Both the position numbers and the translations under genes were made by a program. A stretch of DNA of 46,134 nt from Solirubrobacterales bacterium (GTDB taxonomy: Bacteria > Actinomycetota > Thermoleophilia > Solirubrobacterales > JACPNS01): contig JACPNS010000007.1 of NCBI GenBank assembly GCA_016185345.1, positions 1 to 46,134 of the forward strand. The letters run 5' to 3'. Of the stretch, positions 20,301-26,438 are shown in pieces (position 1 is the stretch's first letter; each line of letters opens with the position of its first letter). The notes under the pieces were generated by a model that ran no database searches, was not told the origin of the DNA, and saw nothing but the letters and a program-made list of their open reading frames with translations.

Positions 20301-23300
20301 TCAGCGGCGGCGCGAACGCGCTCTTCACCAATTCCGAGACTGCAGGAACGCAGACCGTCGCCGCACAGATCGCGCCGCAGTCGGGCGGATCGACGATCAC
20401 CGCGAACGGCACGTACAGCACCGTCTACGGGGGCAGCGGATCTCAGGCATCTGAACCGTTCAACCCGACCTTCGGCGCGACATTCAGCACGCTCGACGCC
20501 GCAGCCAACCCGGACGTGACGATCACTGTAAACCGTGCCGACTACACGCAGCAGATCGAGGACTTTGATCTGCACCTGCCGCCGGGGCTTGTGGCCAACA
20601 CGGTCCTGACCCCGCGCTGCTCGCAGGCAGACGCCGCGGCCGGCACCTGCGCCGCCGCCAGCGCGGTCGGATCCGTCACGACCAGGATCGGCACCGGCAG
20701 CGACCAGCTGACGATGAACGGCACGCTATACAACGTGATCCCGGATGCCGCGGAGCCGGCACGTCTTGCGGTCGTCATTGCAGTTCAAGTCGGTCCGTAC
20801 AACCTGGGCAAACTGAGTCTCCCCGTCACGACGCAAATCGTCACTGGCGCGCAGGCGAGCGACCTATCGATCGACACGCATACCGCCCTGCCGAAGTTCT
20901 ACGAAGGCGTCCCGGTGCGTATTCGTGAGCTGCAGATCCTGCTCGAGGGGATGGCCGACCAGGGAACCCCGTCAACGACCGACGACAAGCCCTTCATGAT
21001 CAACCCCTCGCAGTGCGCGAGCAACACCCTCAGAACGACGATGACGTCCACCCTCGGCAACGCGGTCACGATCGGCTCGCCCGGTGGCGACTTCACAATC
21101 GCCAACTGCGCCAACGCGCCGTACAACCCGGCGATCACGGCAAGCCTCAGCACGACCGAGCGCGGCAAGCCGGTCGGCATCGACCTTGGCTTCCAGTTCA
21201 GCGGCAACTCTTCATCGACCAAGAAGATCGTCACGACCTTCCCCGCGGGCATGGCGATCAACCCGGGCGTCGGAAACTACGGCGTTGGCATGACCTGCGC
21301 CGTAGCGACCGTGCAGGCCGGAGGAGTTGGCTGCCCGTCGAGTTCAAGGCTTGGCGCGGTCTCGCTCGACACGCCGCTGCTGCCCACGACTCAGACCGGC
21401 GCGCTCTACCTCTTGCCGCCAGTCGGCAACCAGGCAGCTACGCGCTACCGCCTTGGTCTCTTCGTGGATCTGCCCGGCGCGGGCGACCTCTACACGACCG
21501 GCAGCGTCACCGTTGACGGCTCGTCTGACGTCCCGACCGGTGGAACCGGCGCGGTCGACTCTGGCGATGGCCAGGTCATCGCGACCTTCGACAACCTGCC
21601 AGACCTGCAGTTCAACAACCTGACGATCAGCTTCAAGACGACCGGGGCCGGCGAGCACGCACTGTTCACCAACCCGAACACCTGCGGAACGTTCAACGTT
21701 GTCGCGGACATGTCGCCGTGGGCCCGCCCGACCACCTCCGAGCAGGCAAGCACGAGCTTCACCACGACAGACACGGTCGCAAGCTGCATCCAGACCGAGT
21801 CCGCCGACCAGCCCGGATACGTTTCAGCTGAGCTCGGAGCGATCGGCCCTGACTTCAACAACCCGGCAGGCCCGGCCTACTACGCAGGTGCAAGCCAGCC
21901 GGTCACGATGACCGTCAACCGCCCCGACTCCGACAAGTCGATCAAGCGCGTCAAGTTCCTCCTGCCCCCGGGCCTCGTCGGTTCTGCCGACGCTGCTCCG
22001 ACCTGCACCCAGGCCTCGGCCGACGCAGGTGACTGCGCAACGACGCAGGCCGGTAGCCAGATCGGAACCGTCACGCTGAAGATCGGTGATTCCTCTGACA
22101 CCTACGAGATCACAGGTGGCCTGTTCAACACCGACGCCCCGAGCAACCGCCCGGCCAAGTTCACGTTCATCGCTGACGTCAACGTCGGACCGTTCGCCTT
22201 CGGCAAGGTGATCGTGCCGGTCGACGTCAACCTCGACAACAACGACTACAGCCTCTTCGCCGAGACCGGCGACATGCCGCAGGTCTTCGAGGGCATCCCG
22301 GTGCGCATCAGCCAGATGAAGATCGCTCTCGTCGGTACCGCCGACCAGGGCACGCCGTCAACAGCTGACGACAAGGTCTTCATGAGCAACCCGCGCTCGT
22401 GCTCGACCACGCTGAATGTCCGCGCGGTCATCACGTCCTCACCTGGCAATACGACCAAGAACGCAACCGCGCCGCTGGCCGGACCGTTCACCAACTGCTC
22501 GAGCCTCAACCTCAACGCCAACACCGTGACGATCGAGAACCAGCCAGTCGCTCCTGAAACGGGCAACGGAGCAGAGCGCCCGACGGGCCTCAACGTCCAG
22601 GTCCACCAGGACGAAAACCTCGCGACCCAGGCGACTCTGAAGGAACTTGAGCTTGCTCTTCCGGGCTTCCGCCTCAGCGCGCCGGCCGCCAACGGCCTCC
22701 AGGCCTGCACGGCGTCTCAGCTGAACAATCAGACCTGCCCCCCCGAGTCGCGAGTCGGTACCGCCTGGCTCGACACATCACTGCTGCCGAAGAATCAGAC
22801 GAGCCCTGATGGTCCGGGAACGCACTCGCTTTGGGGCGCGGTCTACCTCGAGACTCCGGGAACGGCAAGCGACGGATCTGACCGCTACAAGTTGGCGATC
22901 CAGCTGACCGGCAAGACGTTGATCACGATCCGAGGCATCGCCCGAGTCAACGAGACCACCGGCGAGATCACGACGAAGTTCGAGGGTCTGCCAGATATCC
23001 CGTTCACCGACTTCCGCGTCGAGCTGACCGGTTACAAGAAGACCGTCGCCTCTGTGACGACCTACTTCCCGCTGCTGCTCAACCCGGAGGGCGTCGTTGG
23101 CTCTCCCAGCACGGTCCAGGCGAGCGCCAACCTCACGCCGCACTCGGGCACCGCTCCCGTCACGCGTAGCTCGACGCTGTCAATCGATGCTGCACTGGCG
23201 AAGACATTCACGCCCACGACCACCTCGGACATCAGCCCACTGACCAGCGGCGGGCATCCGACCGCCGAGTTCAACATCTCGCGCGGTGACGGCCAGCAGG

Positions 23301-24973
23301 ACATCAAGAACGTCGCGATGCAGCTCCCGGCCGGCTTCCTCGGAAGCGCCGCCGCTGTGCCGCTCTGCCCGCTTGGCAGCGCCTCTGCAGGTACCTGCAA
23401 CGACCAGAGCAAGGTTGGAGACGTCGTCGCCGAGATCGGCCAGTACGGCCAGAAACTGACGCTGCCCGGAAAGGTCTACCTGACCGAGGGCGTCGGCGGA
23501 GACATCGCCGGAATGTCGATCAAGGTGCCCGCGAAGGCCGGTCCGTACGACCTCGGTGACTTCATCACCCAGGGTCGTATTCAGATCCGCCCGAGCGACC
23601 ACGGCATCACCGTGAACTTCGTTGACGTGCCGAAGATGTTCAAGGGCGTCCCGACGCACATCCAGAACATGGACATCACGCTGCCGGGTATCGCGCAGAG
23701 CACGCAGAAGCCGTTCCTCTACAACGCCTCGGACTGTTCGCCGTTCAGCATTGTCACGAGCCTCACGCCGTACACCGGCGCCGTCGCAACTGACAGCGAC
23801 TCCTACCAGGCAACCGGCTGCCCGGCGCGTGCGTTCAACCCCTCGATCTCCTTCGCGGCGACGAGCGCCGGCGACGATCGCACGGCACCGTCCTGGACGA
23901 TCAAGATGCGCACCGACACGGGCGACTCGACGCTGAAGTCAACGACCGTGGTGCTGCCCTCGGTGATGACCGTGAACGTCGCGGGAATCAGCGACGCCTG
24001 CCCGGCCGACCTCGTCGCGTCGCGCAGCTGCCCGGCGACTTCGAAGATCGGCACTGTGACCGTTGATACGCCGCTGCTCTCCACGCCGGTCACCGGAACC
24101 GTCTACATGGCCAAGAGCATCTCCGGCCAGTCGCTGCCGGACCTCCTGGTGGATATTCCTGCCCCGATCGACATGCAGATCCGCGGCGCCAACAGCTTCG
24201 TCACCGGAGCCGGTGCCAGCCAGATCAAGAGCACGTTCAACAACCTGCCGGACCTGGTCTGGAGTGAACTGACTATGACCATCTCGGGCGGACCGAAGGG
24301 CATCCTTGGTCTTCGCTCCGACGGCAAGTGCGCACCGGCGGCATCGAGCTTTGCCAGCCACTCCGGCCAAGCGGCCAACCAGGACAGCCCGGTCACCGGT
24401 CTCACAGCCTTCTGCCAGCGTCTCATCGCCGTCTGCGCAAATCCGGTGGTCAAGGTTTCAACCAAGGGCGCCAAGAGAAGGGGCAACAAGAAGGTTTCGA
24501 CCGCGCTCTCATTGACCACGGCATCCAACTGTCAGGAAATCAAGTCGGTCCGCGTCTCGTACCCGAAGGGCACGAAGATCAACAAGAAGCTGATCAAGTG
24601 GAAGAAGACGAAAAACAAGAAACAGGCCAAGGCCTACGCCAAGAACCTGAAGAACCTGACCGGTAAGGCTGGCACCAAGAAGCTGACCGCCAAGGACTTC
24701 GCTGTCTCGGGATCCAACGGCCTGAAGTTCAAGGCTGCCTTCCCGGCCAACTCCCGGACGCTGACGATCAACACGAAGTCCAGCGCGCTGGTGCCGTCGT
24801 ACAAGACCTTCTGCGGCCACGTGACCAAGAAGAAGTACAAGAAGAAGTACAAGACCGCGCTGAAGAAGTGCCAGAAGAAGAACGTGACCTACACGTTCGA
24901 GATCACGAACGTGGATGGCACGGCTTATCGCTACAACTACGTGGCGCCGGCTGGAAGCAAGTTCTTCAAGTAA
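8348..24973 (+). CDS. Giant secreted modular repeat protein (5,541 aa)
   Basis: Starting at GTG 8348, the protein opens with an ideal Sec signal peptide (MTRTSR, a long hydrophobic core, cleavage after AQTANA at about residue 32). An AAGGG lies 11 nt upstream. The mature protein is a chain of about 24 homologous half-modules of roughly 200-220 residues, arranged as 12 A/B pairs. A-type modules run [FW]xPxF, then HPDLT/NPDLT, LPxGL, a two-cysteine loop, GTIYN, EPARL, VGPFxLG, RYEGI and NPSKC. B-type modules run PxGL, NPTxKR, PxGMEINPA, a two-cysteine loop, TPLL, VYLExPG, TRYK, DxGTG, IPDLGF and VNPE. Paired cysteines suggest disulphides outside the cell. The last ~180 residues are very Lys-rich (for example KKKYKKKYK) and end FFK, without an LPXTG or a membrane anchor. 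No catalytic motif is seen. A structural or adhesive cell-surface role is inference. Confidence 0.85.
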   Translation: MTRTSRIALLTLTTLVAACIFSVALFAQTANANVTTTLDARYQQNGTTTEIPNPVAGSHPDFRQTLNIGGTDDLQRLVLDFPPGLIGDPNAIAAASRCTVNYTGVTSSSGSPSYAGCPASSRVGTIRAVAESGLTCSDITLTGSIYLLQNRPTANPEVPAYLGINLSGSANVWLLFCAGLTANMNMTARITLRPTDQGLRVEIIDDLPKTDPIIGGDIRIRQIDETISGMAPSGKPFLTAPTRCGASSSWDTNVFTRAYSSNTNTNASIDGTAYLSASSSRTGTCTAAAAPAHTFSLTQTNTRPGAPVGLRAVLNNPVPTTNVNQAPYAKSFSLVLPVGMKVNPAIGARLGGPGGGCTEAQFLRADANNPVTAATPTCPTTSEVGNVAVTVPEITGDLSGRIYLGEPRAGDAAAGIYRLYINAARGGVVTKFQGTATVNASNGQVTVAVDNVNTYFTGLPQFNYSRFDMDFNSNSAGIGSPSSGAVTNPQDGQQMLVNPQWCGVHTASATVVPWTSPTQSNETFPTSLTTAAEAGAPCAFNTFNTTNVTFSARMTNPGTGSGGTLNARAGQHSDLTLNVARADRTDNLKNLVFKLPVGYAGSANAVPTCSGITSSSLGTCTNANALGSAAVTVGNGPTTIAMSSTIYNVVTDNSSQTAKLAIVTPANVGPFSLGNVINYSILTLDNATSFRLVSTTDLTQSILGVPIDYRNIALTLNGMAGATPFLTNPSETCGQPLVFDAAITAAGNPNGASGTPTTPGPAITPANSTPQSLDCTTSVQPFTPGLAVTPTTLATAQPTGLTLTVSQSQTAATTQQSTIKDVTVTMPTGLEINPGFAASATACPTGTITADIAAKTNTCAGTATKIADVTVNTPLLATAVTGQMYLEQPGGTPTTRYRFVLYISMPGGMMIVRGGATLNGSSAGGVSGSTGAVNSGTGQLVATFTGLPDVPWSSMALNFNSTTPMFVNSDTIGTQTFTGSFAPYSTSSSNPATATASYLTNYNGTVGSIGADPWAPTFSQTISSTAPNAHPDLSMTVNRSEKSQQLSSITYALPSGLTGAPAAVPTCSQVQADAAACPASTRIGSLTTSVGSALVATPGVGLASLSGNLYNTAAAGALAKFTAIVPVVLGPFNLGSMTLPVAVSMRPATDPDPYGLNASVSLPNRYEGVKIRYRSLAVTINGVAPGNGANFLTNPSQCATSKTTTATMTSNLANVATGTQSFTTGACAGGFGATPPTISVASNPAPVAAQAPMGITANVANATGNPTVKRINITMPAGVTLNAAVGNSGANTTCSTANIDADTCGSATVYGTATMTTPLIAGSFVGNIYLETPTTTGNPDERFRVAIIVPLPGQKLIIRGKIRVNGDTTVTAGGTGSVDTGTGVVTADFDNLPDLSFNTFNVNFNTGSRAVMIAPSPCSSTNTITGQLYPYNNPATNVSNNSNLNNNSPCVAATFNPTFSASVSSTTAGANPDLTMAVTNSGANVDALRSATFRMPTGFVANTNNVARCTQAVATAGNCATPAVGTATIVVGTNSEGYSMSGSIYNVTPNANEPARLQAIIPINIGPFVLGKFSAPVSTSLRSDYGIDATASLPLRYEGVEVRVRSLSVTLSGTVGGQPFAQNPSVCSTVSTFNADLGNGSTTVNRVSPSITINGCPRAFGTAPTLAVTPSTTQAADPVGLTFNIGSAASNPTMKRVQIDFPTGMEINPAFANGLTPCTAPTVAGCAAANSIGTVSLTTPLLSTSPLSGNVYVVTPGTTAGTRYKVVMIVDLPGTNELIVQGAVTVNGSTTIPTGGTGAVDSGTGKIYADFDNIPDLGFTAMALTFNSGTRAMVVNPETNGTQTFTGTFTNNAGGANVTASPTYATTGASTAFNPSFTATASSYVANAHPTLTMNIGRADKSKQLRNLAIRLPAGLTANTAAVPQCTQASAAAATCATTQATSQVGTIPSVTIGSGTETYNVTGGKIFAVVPNATEPVRFQAIIPVVVGPYNLGNMTVPINGSLRGSDYGIDLATTLPTRYEGIAVRIQTMQMVINGTVNAADYMNNPSKCTAGSISADMTAADSTPDSSTANNSSVYTATGCPVAFGTAPTTTVSGISTSTQTPTGMVVSVNSATGNPSIGGVRLTLPAGMSLNPAVGNNGANTTCATAVIDAITPSTDACPAASQQGTVSLTTPLLAGTFTGKVYLESPGTTAATRYKLAIVVALPGQMLIVHGSATVDGSTTIPTGGTGAKDSGTGVIVADFPSIPDLAFNNLTLTLATSNRSMLITPSTCQAGWSIGTQITPNGGGAAVNGTQNFTTSVNCTQSFAPTFSGTLSSYVAGANPNLTIAVTNGGSTVNSIRNFNVKLPTGLVANTTAVARCPQASATAGTCASTTPSSAVGTITTTMGGSSEQLSLGGTVYNVVPNATEPARLAALIPVLVGPFNLGNLPVDISTALNDGSADSTRTYAVDTFSQLPTKYEGIDVRVRSLSLTVNGTVGGQPFMINPSACISSTIGADIISPDPITVSRTTAANFTGCNRAYTTDPTLTVTPSTQAAGQPVGLQFDLGTSLTNPTTKNIRINFPTGFELNPAAGSGLNYCSAANLATTPGQTTCDGNGSRLGTVTLTTPLLSAPQTGAVYLEQPGTSATTRYKAAIVVKLPSKDLILYGAITLNGSSTIPTGGTGAVDSGTGQIVADFPGIPDLGFTNMRVAFNSGSNALFVNPEACTLATFSADWTPTGTGAVRNVTNGYTPDTNCAAQPFAPTFNGSASPTTSAANPDLTLNFVRPDNNRDLRNIAISLPTGLVAATSATSLCSQATAAAGGCAANQIVGTVSTSIGSGASTYTLNGSIYNVAANASEAARFSAMIPVVVGPFDLGKLTIPVPATLRSDLGVDATAQLPTRYEGIAVRIRSMQMVLNDTANGNPFMINPSKCQSNSVGASMTSDGGSPATVASSFSYTTTGCTGFTTAPSLTVATSNSVPAEPAGLTFTINSAANNPTMKRVQLTFPSGMEINPAFGTGLTACPTATINAGGAGCLASATLANVTMVTPLLNSNPTGKVYLESPGTTATTRYRVAMVIDLPGQKLIVRGAITINGSSTIPTGGTGSVDSGTGQISADFDNIPDLGFTSLTMAFNSGNNAMVVNPETCANSFGATFTPNSNTGATTNTSPSYPLSGCGAFGFDPSFTASVDNTAPAGHPNLTLNVARSDKQKTLKSMAIHLPTGLVANTSAVATPCTQASAAAATCATTAAGSQVGSFTTSFGSGASTFSLGGGQIFQVTPSSTEPVRFAAIVPVVVGPFDLGKLTIPVTSSIRADYGIDVNATMPQRYEGIAVRLRTLAMTLNSTVGGNNYMTNPSKCQSNTISAEFTAGDNSVDTSSANNSSSFTTAGCSATVPAYNPTLSTSVNPTTAGAPTALTLGVAVPTDSATTNRVQVALPVGMELNPGVGNGLVACSTIDTDASPTNPCKLTSSNIATVTLNTPLLPGAQTGEVYLETPGNTASTRYKLALVIHLPGRDVVIKGGTLVNGSTTIAPGGLGSTDPTSTATGQVTADFPGIPDLGFTNMSIAFNSASKLFVNPKNAATQTVQGTLTPNSDATTRSASATFSTSGGTSAITGWNPTFSAALSTSVSGSNSNLTLNLGNPLGMQELKSFGVTLPVGLVANTAAVPRCSQADADAGTCAAANAVGTVSTTFGSSNILAEDFTVSGTIYNVIPNADQPARLQAVIPVQVGPFVLGQLSVPVPTALNPDLTVTASASLPSRYEGIAVRVRSMQMTIQGQPSGNKFLVAPSKCGSSNISGTLTSDTNNSSTLSSAINITGCPSNFTTGPTISVSNTTNTTAAPTGMTLQIDSAASNPTIGSVVTTMPLGMTLNPAVANLNGAISACPTATINALASNPNAPACPAASKVGDVSLVTPLLPGTKTGAIYLEEPGNTAATRYKLVMIVDLPGTKLIVRGSTTVNGSSDLVGGLGATDGGSPTGRIVASFNSIPDLGFTQLMIAFSGGANALFTNSETAGTQTVAAQIAPQSGGSTITANGTYSTVYGGSGSQASEPFNPTFGATFSTLDAAANPDVTITVNRADYTQQIEDFDLHLPPGLVANTVLTPRCSQADAAAGTCAAASAVGSVTTRIGTGSDQLTMNGTLYNVIPDAAEPARLAVVIAVQVGPYNLGKLSLPVTTQIVTGAQASDLSIDTHTALPKFYEGVPVRIRELQILLEGMADQGTPSTTDDKPFMINPSQCASNTLRTTMTSTLGNAVTIGSPGGDFTIANCANAPYNPAITASLSTTERGKPVGIDLGFQFSGNSSSTKKIVTTFPAGMAINPGVGNYGVGMTCAVATVQAGGVGCPSSSRLGAVSLDTPLLPTTQTGALYLLPPVGNQAATRYRLGLFVDLPGAGDLYTTGSVTVDGSSDVPTGGTGAVDSGDGQVIATFDNLPDLQFNNLTISFKTTGAGEHALFTNPNTCGTFNVVADMSPWARPTTSEQASTSFTTTDTVASCIQTESADQPGYVSAELGAIGPDFNNPAGPAYYAGASQPVTMTVNRPDSDKSIKRVKFLLPPGLVGSADAAPTCTQASADAGDCATTQAGSQIGTVTLKIGDSSDTYEITGGLFNTDAPSNRPAKFTFIADVNVGPFAFGKVIVPVDVNLDNNDYSLFAETGDMPQVFEGIPVRISQMKIALVGTADQGTPSTADDKVFMSNPRSCSTTLNVRAVITSSPGNTTKNATAPLAGPFTNCSSLNLNANTVTIENQPVAPETGNGAERPTGLNVQVHQDENLATQATLKELELALPGFRLSAPAANGLQACTASQLNNQTCPPESRVGTAWLDTSLLPKNQTSPDGPGTHSLWGAVYLETPGTASDGSDRYKLAIQLTGKTLITIRGIARVNETTGEITTKFEGLPDIPFTDFRVELTGYKKTVASVTTYFPLLLNPEGVVGSPSTVQASANLTPHSGTAPVTRSSTLSIDAALAKTFTPTTTSDISPLTSGGHPTAEFNISRGDGQQDIKNVAMQLPAGFLGSAAAVPLCPLGSASAGTCNDQSKVGDVVAEIGQYGQKLTLPGKVYLTEGVGGDIAGMSIKVPAKAGPYDLGDFITQGRIQIRPSDHGITVNFVDVPKMFKGVPTHIQNMDITLPGIAQSTQKPFLYNASDCSPFSIVTSLTPYTGAVATDSDSYQATGCPARAFNPSISFAATSAGDDRTAPSWTIKMRTDTGDSTLKSTTVVLPSVMTVNVAGISDACPADLVASRSCPATSKIGTVTVDTPLLSTPVTGTVYMAKSISGQSLPDLLVDIPAPIDMQIRGANSFVTGAGASQIKSTFNNLPDLVWSELTMTISGGPKGILGLRSDGKCAPAASSFASHSGQAANQDSPVTGLTAFCQRLIAVCANPVVKVSTKGAKRRGNKKVSTALSLTTASNCQEIKSVRVSYPKGTKINKKLIKWKKTKNKKQAKAYAKNLKNLTGKAGTKKLTAKDFAVSGSNGLKFKAAFPANSRTLTINTKSSALVPSYKTFCGHVTKKKYKKKYKTALKKCQKKNVTYTFEITNVDGTAYRYNYVAPAGSKFFK
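8480..24420 (+). repeat. Twelve A/B module pairs inside the giant gene
   Basis: Approximate starts of A modules: 8500, 9965, 11388, 12710, 13964, 15272, 16577, 17840, 19148, 20459, 21818, 23211. B modules begin about 620-730 nt later (for example 13322, 14605, 15915, 17190, 18480, 19765, 21118, 22500, 23830). The central pairs are regular (1,254-1,311 nt, 418-437 codons) and the outer ones more diverged. A and B share the same order of landmarks: Pro-Gly strand, Cys-Cys loop, Gly-Thr, Arg-containing strand and closing NPxxC. The array therefore probably arose from one half-module duplicated to a pair and then amplified. Confidence 0.85.
16896..18223 (+). repeat. 50-nt identical direct repeat in adjacent A modules (16896-16945 and 18174-18223)
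   Basis: Both copies encode the stretch around PVVVGPFDLGKLTIPV and are identical at all 50 bases, although flanking module sequence differs at many synonymous positions. The offset is 1,278 nt, about one A/B pair. Exact identity inside a diverged repeat suggests recent gene conversion or unequal crossover between neighbouring modules. Confidence 0.85.
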
Positions 24974-24998
24974 GCCGCGGTTCTTAGCGAGATTTCTT

Positions 24999-25030
24999 CC
25001 AAACCCTGGCCCATGTGGGCCGGGGTTTGG
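24999..25030. terminator. Strong bidirectional terminator hairpin
   Basis: CCAAACCC-T-GGCCC (24999-25012) pairs with GGGCC-G-GGGTTTGG (25017-25030) around an ATGT loop: 14 pairs including one G:T. It lies 25 nt after the giant gene's stop and 12 nt beyond the stop of the converging minus-strand gene, so it can end both transcripts. Confidence 0.8.
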
Positions 25031-25042
25031 CATTTAAGTGGC

Positions 25043-25468
25043 TCAGGTACGCGTCGCCCTCACGACGTACTGCGTTGCTCCGGTGACCAGCAGCAGTAGT
25101 ACCCCCGGAACAATGAAGAACGCGCCGACTCCAGATGAACCGAGCCCGCCTGCGATGGCAACGAACGCGCTGAAGACCCAAGCCATGTTGAGCGCGGCCT
25201 GATCGGCGTCCTTGCGCGCAATGTGGAGAAGAATCGCGACAAAGACTCCGAGCGCGAGCGGCGCGAATGCGAGAACGGCCCCGCCAGCGCCGCTGTCCTC
25301 GACGATCGTCCTCTCGATGACCGATTCGCCGGCGTCGGAAATCAAAATCGTGGTGATCGAGCCGACCGTGAACGCGTAGACCGCGAAGGCGACTCCGTAG
25401 AAGATCGGAAACAGAGAGATGAGCCCCGCCATACGGCTCAGGCGATCGCGTGACTCAGGCGAGCTCAT
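25043..25468 (-). CDS. Small four-helix membrane protein, unknown function
   Basis: A 141-residue protein with about four predicted membrane helices (FPIFYGVAFAVYAFTVGSI; LAFAPLALGVFVAILLHIA; AWVFSAFVAIAGGLG; GAFFIVPGVLLLLVTGA) and a short charged N-terminus. I do not recognise the family. Its ATG directly follows the TGA of the upstream glycosyltransferase (TGAATG), so it is translationally coupled to that gene and probably serves the same surface-glycan process. It ends just short of the bidirectional terminator. Confidence 0.65.
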   Translation of the reverse strand: MSSPESRDRLSRMAGLISLFPIFYGVAFAVYAFTVGSITTILISDAGESVIERTIVEDSGAGGAVLAFAPLALGVFVAILLHIARKDADQAALNMAWVFSAFVAIAGGLGSSGVGAFFIVPGVLLLLVTGATQYVVRATRT

Positions 25469-26392
25469 TCACACACCGTGCGCTTCGTTCCAGGCCGCGG
25501 CAGCTTCACGCAGACCTTGGCCGTGAGACGGTTGGATCGCCGCACGTGCGTGCCAAAGAAATCGTTTCGGCTCGTGCCGCCGAGTGATCGCAGATGCGAG
25601 CGCGCGCTCGAGGTAGGTGATCGCGACGAGCACGCGCACGATCCCCGCCTGAGCTGCCCCATGGTGCTTGCGCATGTAGAGATCGCGCCCGCGGTGATAC
25701 TCCACGATCCGCCGCCTCGCAGAGTCACCGTGGGAGAGCCCCTCGCGGTGAAAGACCTTCGCGCCAGGCACGTAGAGCGTGTAGCCGCCGGCGTCAGCAA
25801 GTCGCTTGCACAGATCCACCTCATCGCCGTAGACGAAGAAGTCCTCATCAAGGTTCCCGATTGCGTTCGAGCGTTCGGTTCGCAAGAGCAACGCCGCAGA
25901 CTGAGCCCAGTCAACCCGGCGAGTCTCGCTGCCACCGCTCTGAACAGTGAAGACGCGATGCAGCCAGAAGACACCGGCGAGCGCCGTGCCAACGCTCGTG
26001 AACTTCCAAGCACACGGCTGCGCGACTCCGTCGGCGTTCATCAGCAACGCGCCAGCAGCAGCGGCATCGGGATCAGCTCGCAGCGCCTCGATCAGGGCAG
26101 CGACCGCACCTTCGGTGATTTCGGAATCCTCGTTGAGCAGCAACGCAAACTCACCCCGAGCCTCACGCAAGAGCCGCGAGTCATTCGCCGCCTTGCCCTC
26201 ACGCCGCGTCAGCTGAATCAACCGCACATGCTCGCGCCCAGCCGCGTACTCCGGCGACCCATCATCAGAAGCATTGTCAAGCAGCAGCGTCTCGTAGGAA
26301 ACGCCCTCCGGCGTCCAATTCTCGATCGCGTCGAGGCACTTCTTCAGCAGCTCGCCGCCGTTGGTGTTGACGATGCAATACGACAGATCCAC
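25469..26392 (-). CDS. GT2-family glycosyltransferase (rhamnosyltransferase WbbL-like)
   Basis: A 307-residue GT-A glycosyltransferase. The N-terminus YCIVNTNGGELLKKCLDAI and LLLDNASDDGS form the nucleotide-sugar binding fold. LLLNEDSEI holds the metal-binding Asp motif, and DEDFFVYGDEVDLCKRL is the acceptor/catalytic-base region typical of WbbL-like rhamnosyltransferases. It would act at the cytoplasmic membrane face, adding a sugar from a nucleotide donor to a lipid-linked glycan; the sugar cannot be read from sequence. Start GTG 26392 has a TACGCT box seven bases upstream and no Shine-Dalgarno. It is divergent from the GT4 gene, 46 bp away, and first in a two-gene unit. Confidence 0.82.
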   Translation of the reverse strand: MDLSYCIVNTNGGELLKKCLDAIENWTPEGVSYETLLLDNASDDGSPEYAAGREHVRLIQLTRREGKAANDSRLLREARGEFALLLNEDSEITEGAVAALIEALRADPDAAAAGALLMNADGVAQPCAWKFTSVGTALAGVFWLHRVFTVQSGGSETRRVDWAQSAALLLRTERSNAIGNLDEDFFVYGDEVDLCKRLADAGGYTLYVPGAKVFHREGLSHGDSARRRIVEYHRGRDLYMRKHHGAAQAGIVRVLVAITYLERALASAITRRHEPKRFLWHARAAIQPSHGQGLREAAAAWNEAHGV

Positions 26393-26399
26393 GGCCGCG

Positions 26400-26432
26400 A
26401 GCGTACCGGCCGCCGCCTCGCCCAGCGATAAT
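26400..26432. promoter_or_regulatory. Back-to-back leaderless promoters between two glycosyltransferase genes
   Basis: The minus-strand box TACGCT (plus coordinates 26400-26405) is seven bases from GTG 26392. The plus-strand box GATAAT (26427-26432) is six bases from ATG 26439. Each promoter's -35 region must overlap the other's -10 in this 46-bp gap. Confidence 0.5.
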
Positions 26433-26438
26433 CCCCCG

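Noticed and set aside
8480-24420. Repeats in the giant gene considered as a CRISPR array or mobile repeat
   Set aside because: They are in-frame protein modules of over 1.2 kb within one open frame, not short direct repeats with spacers.
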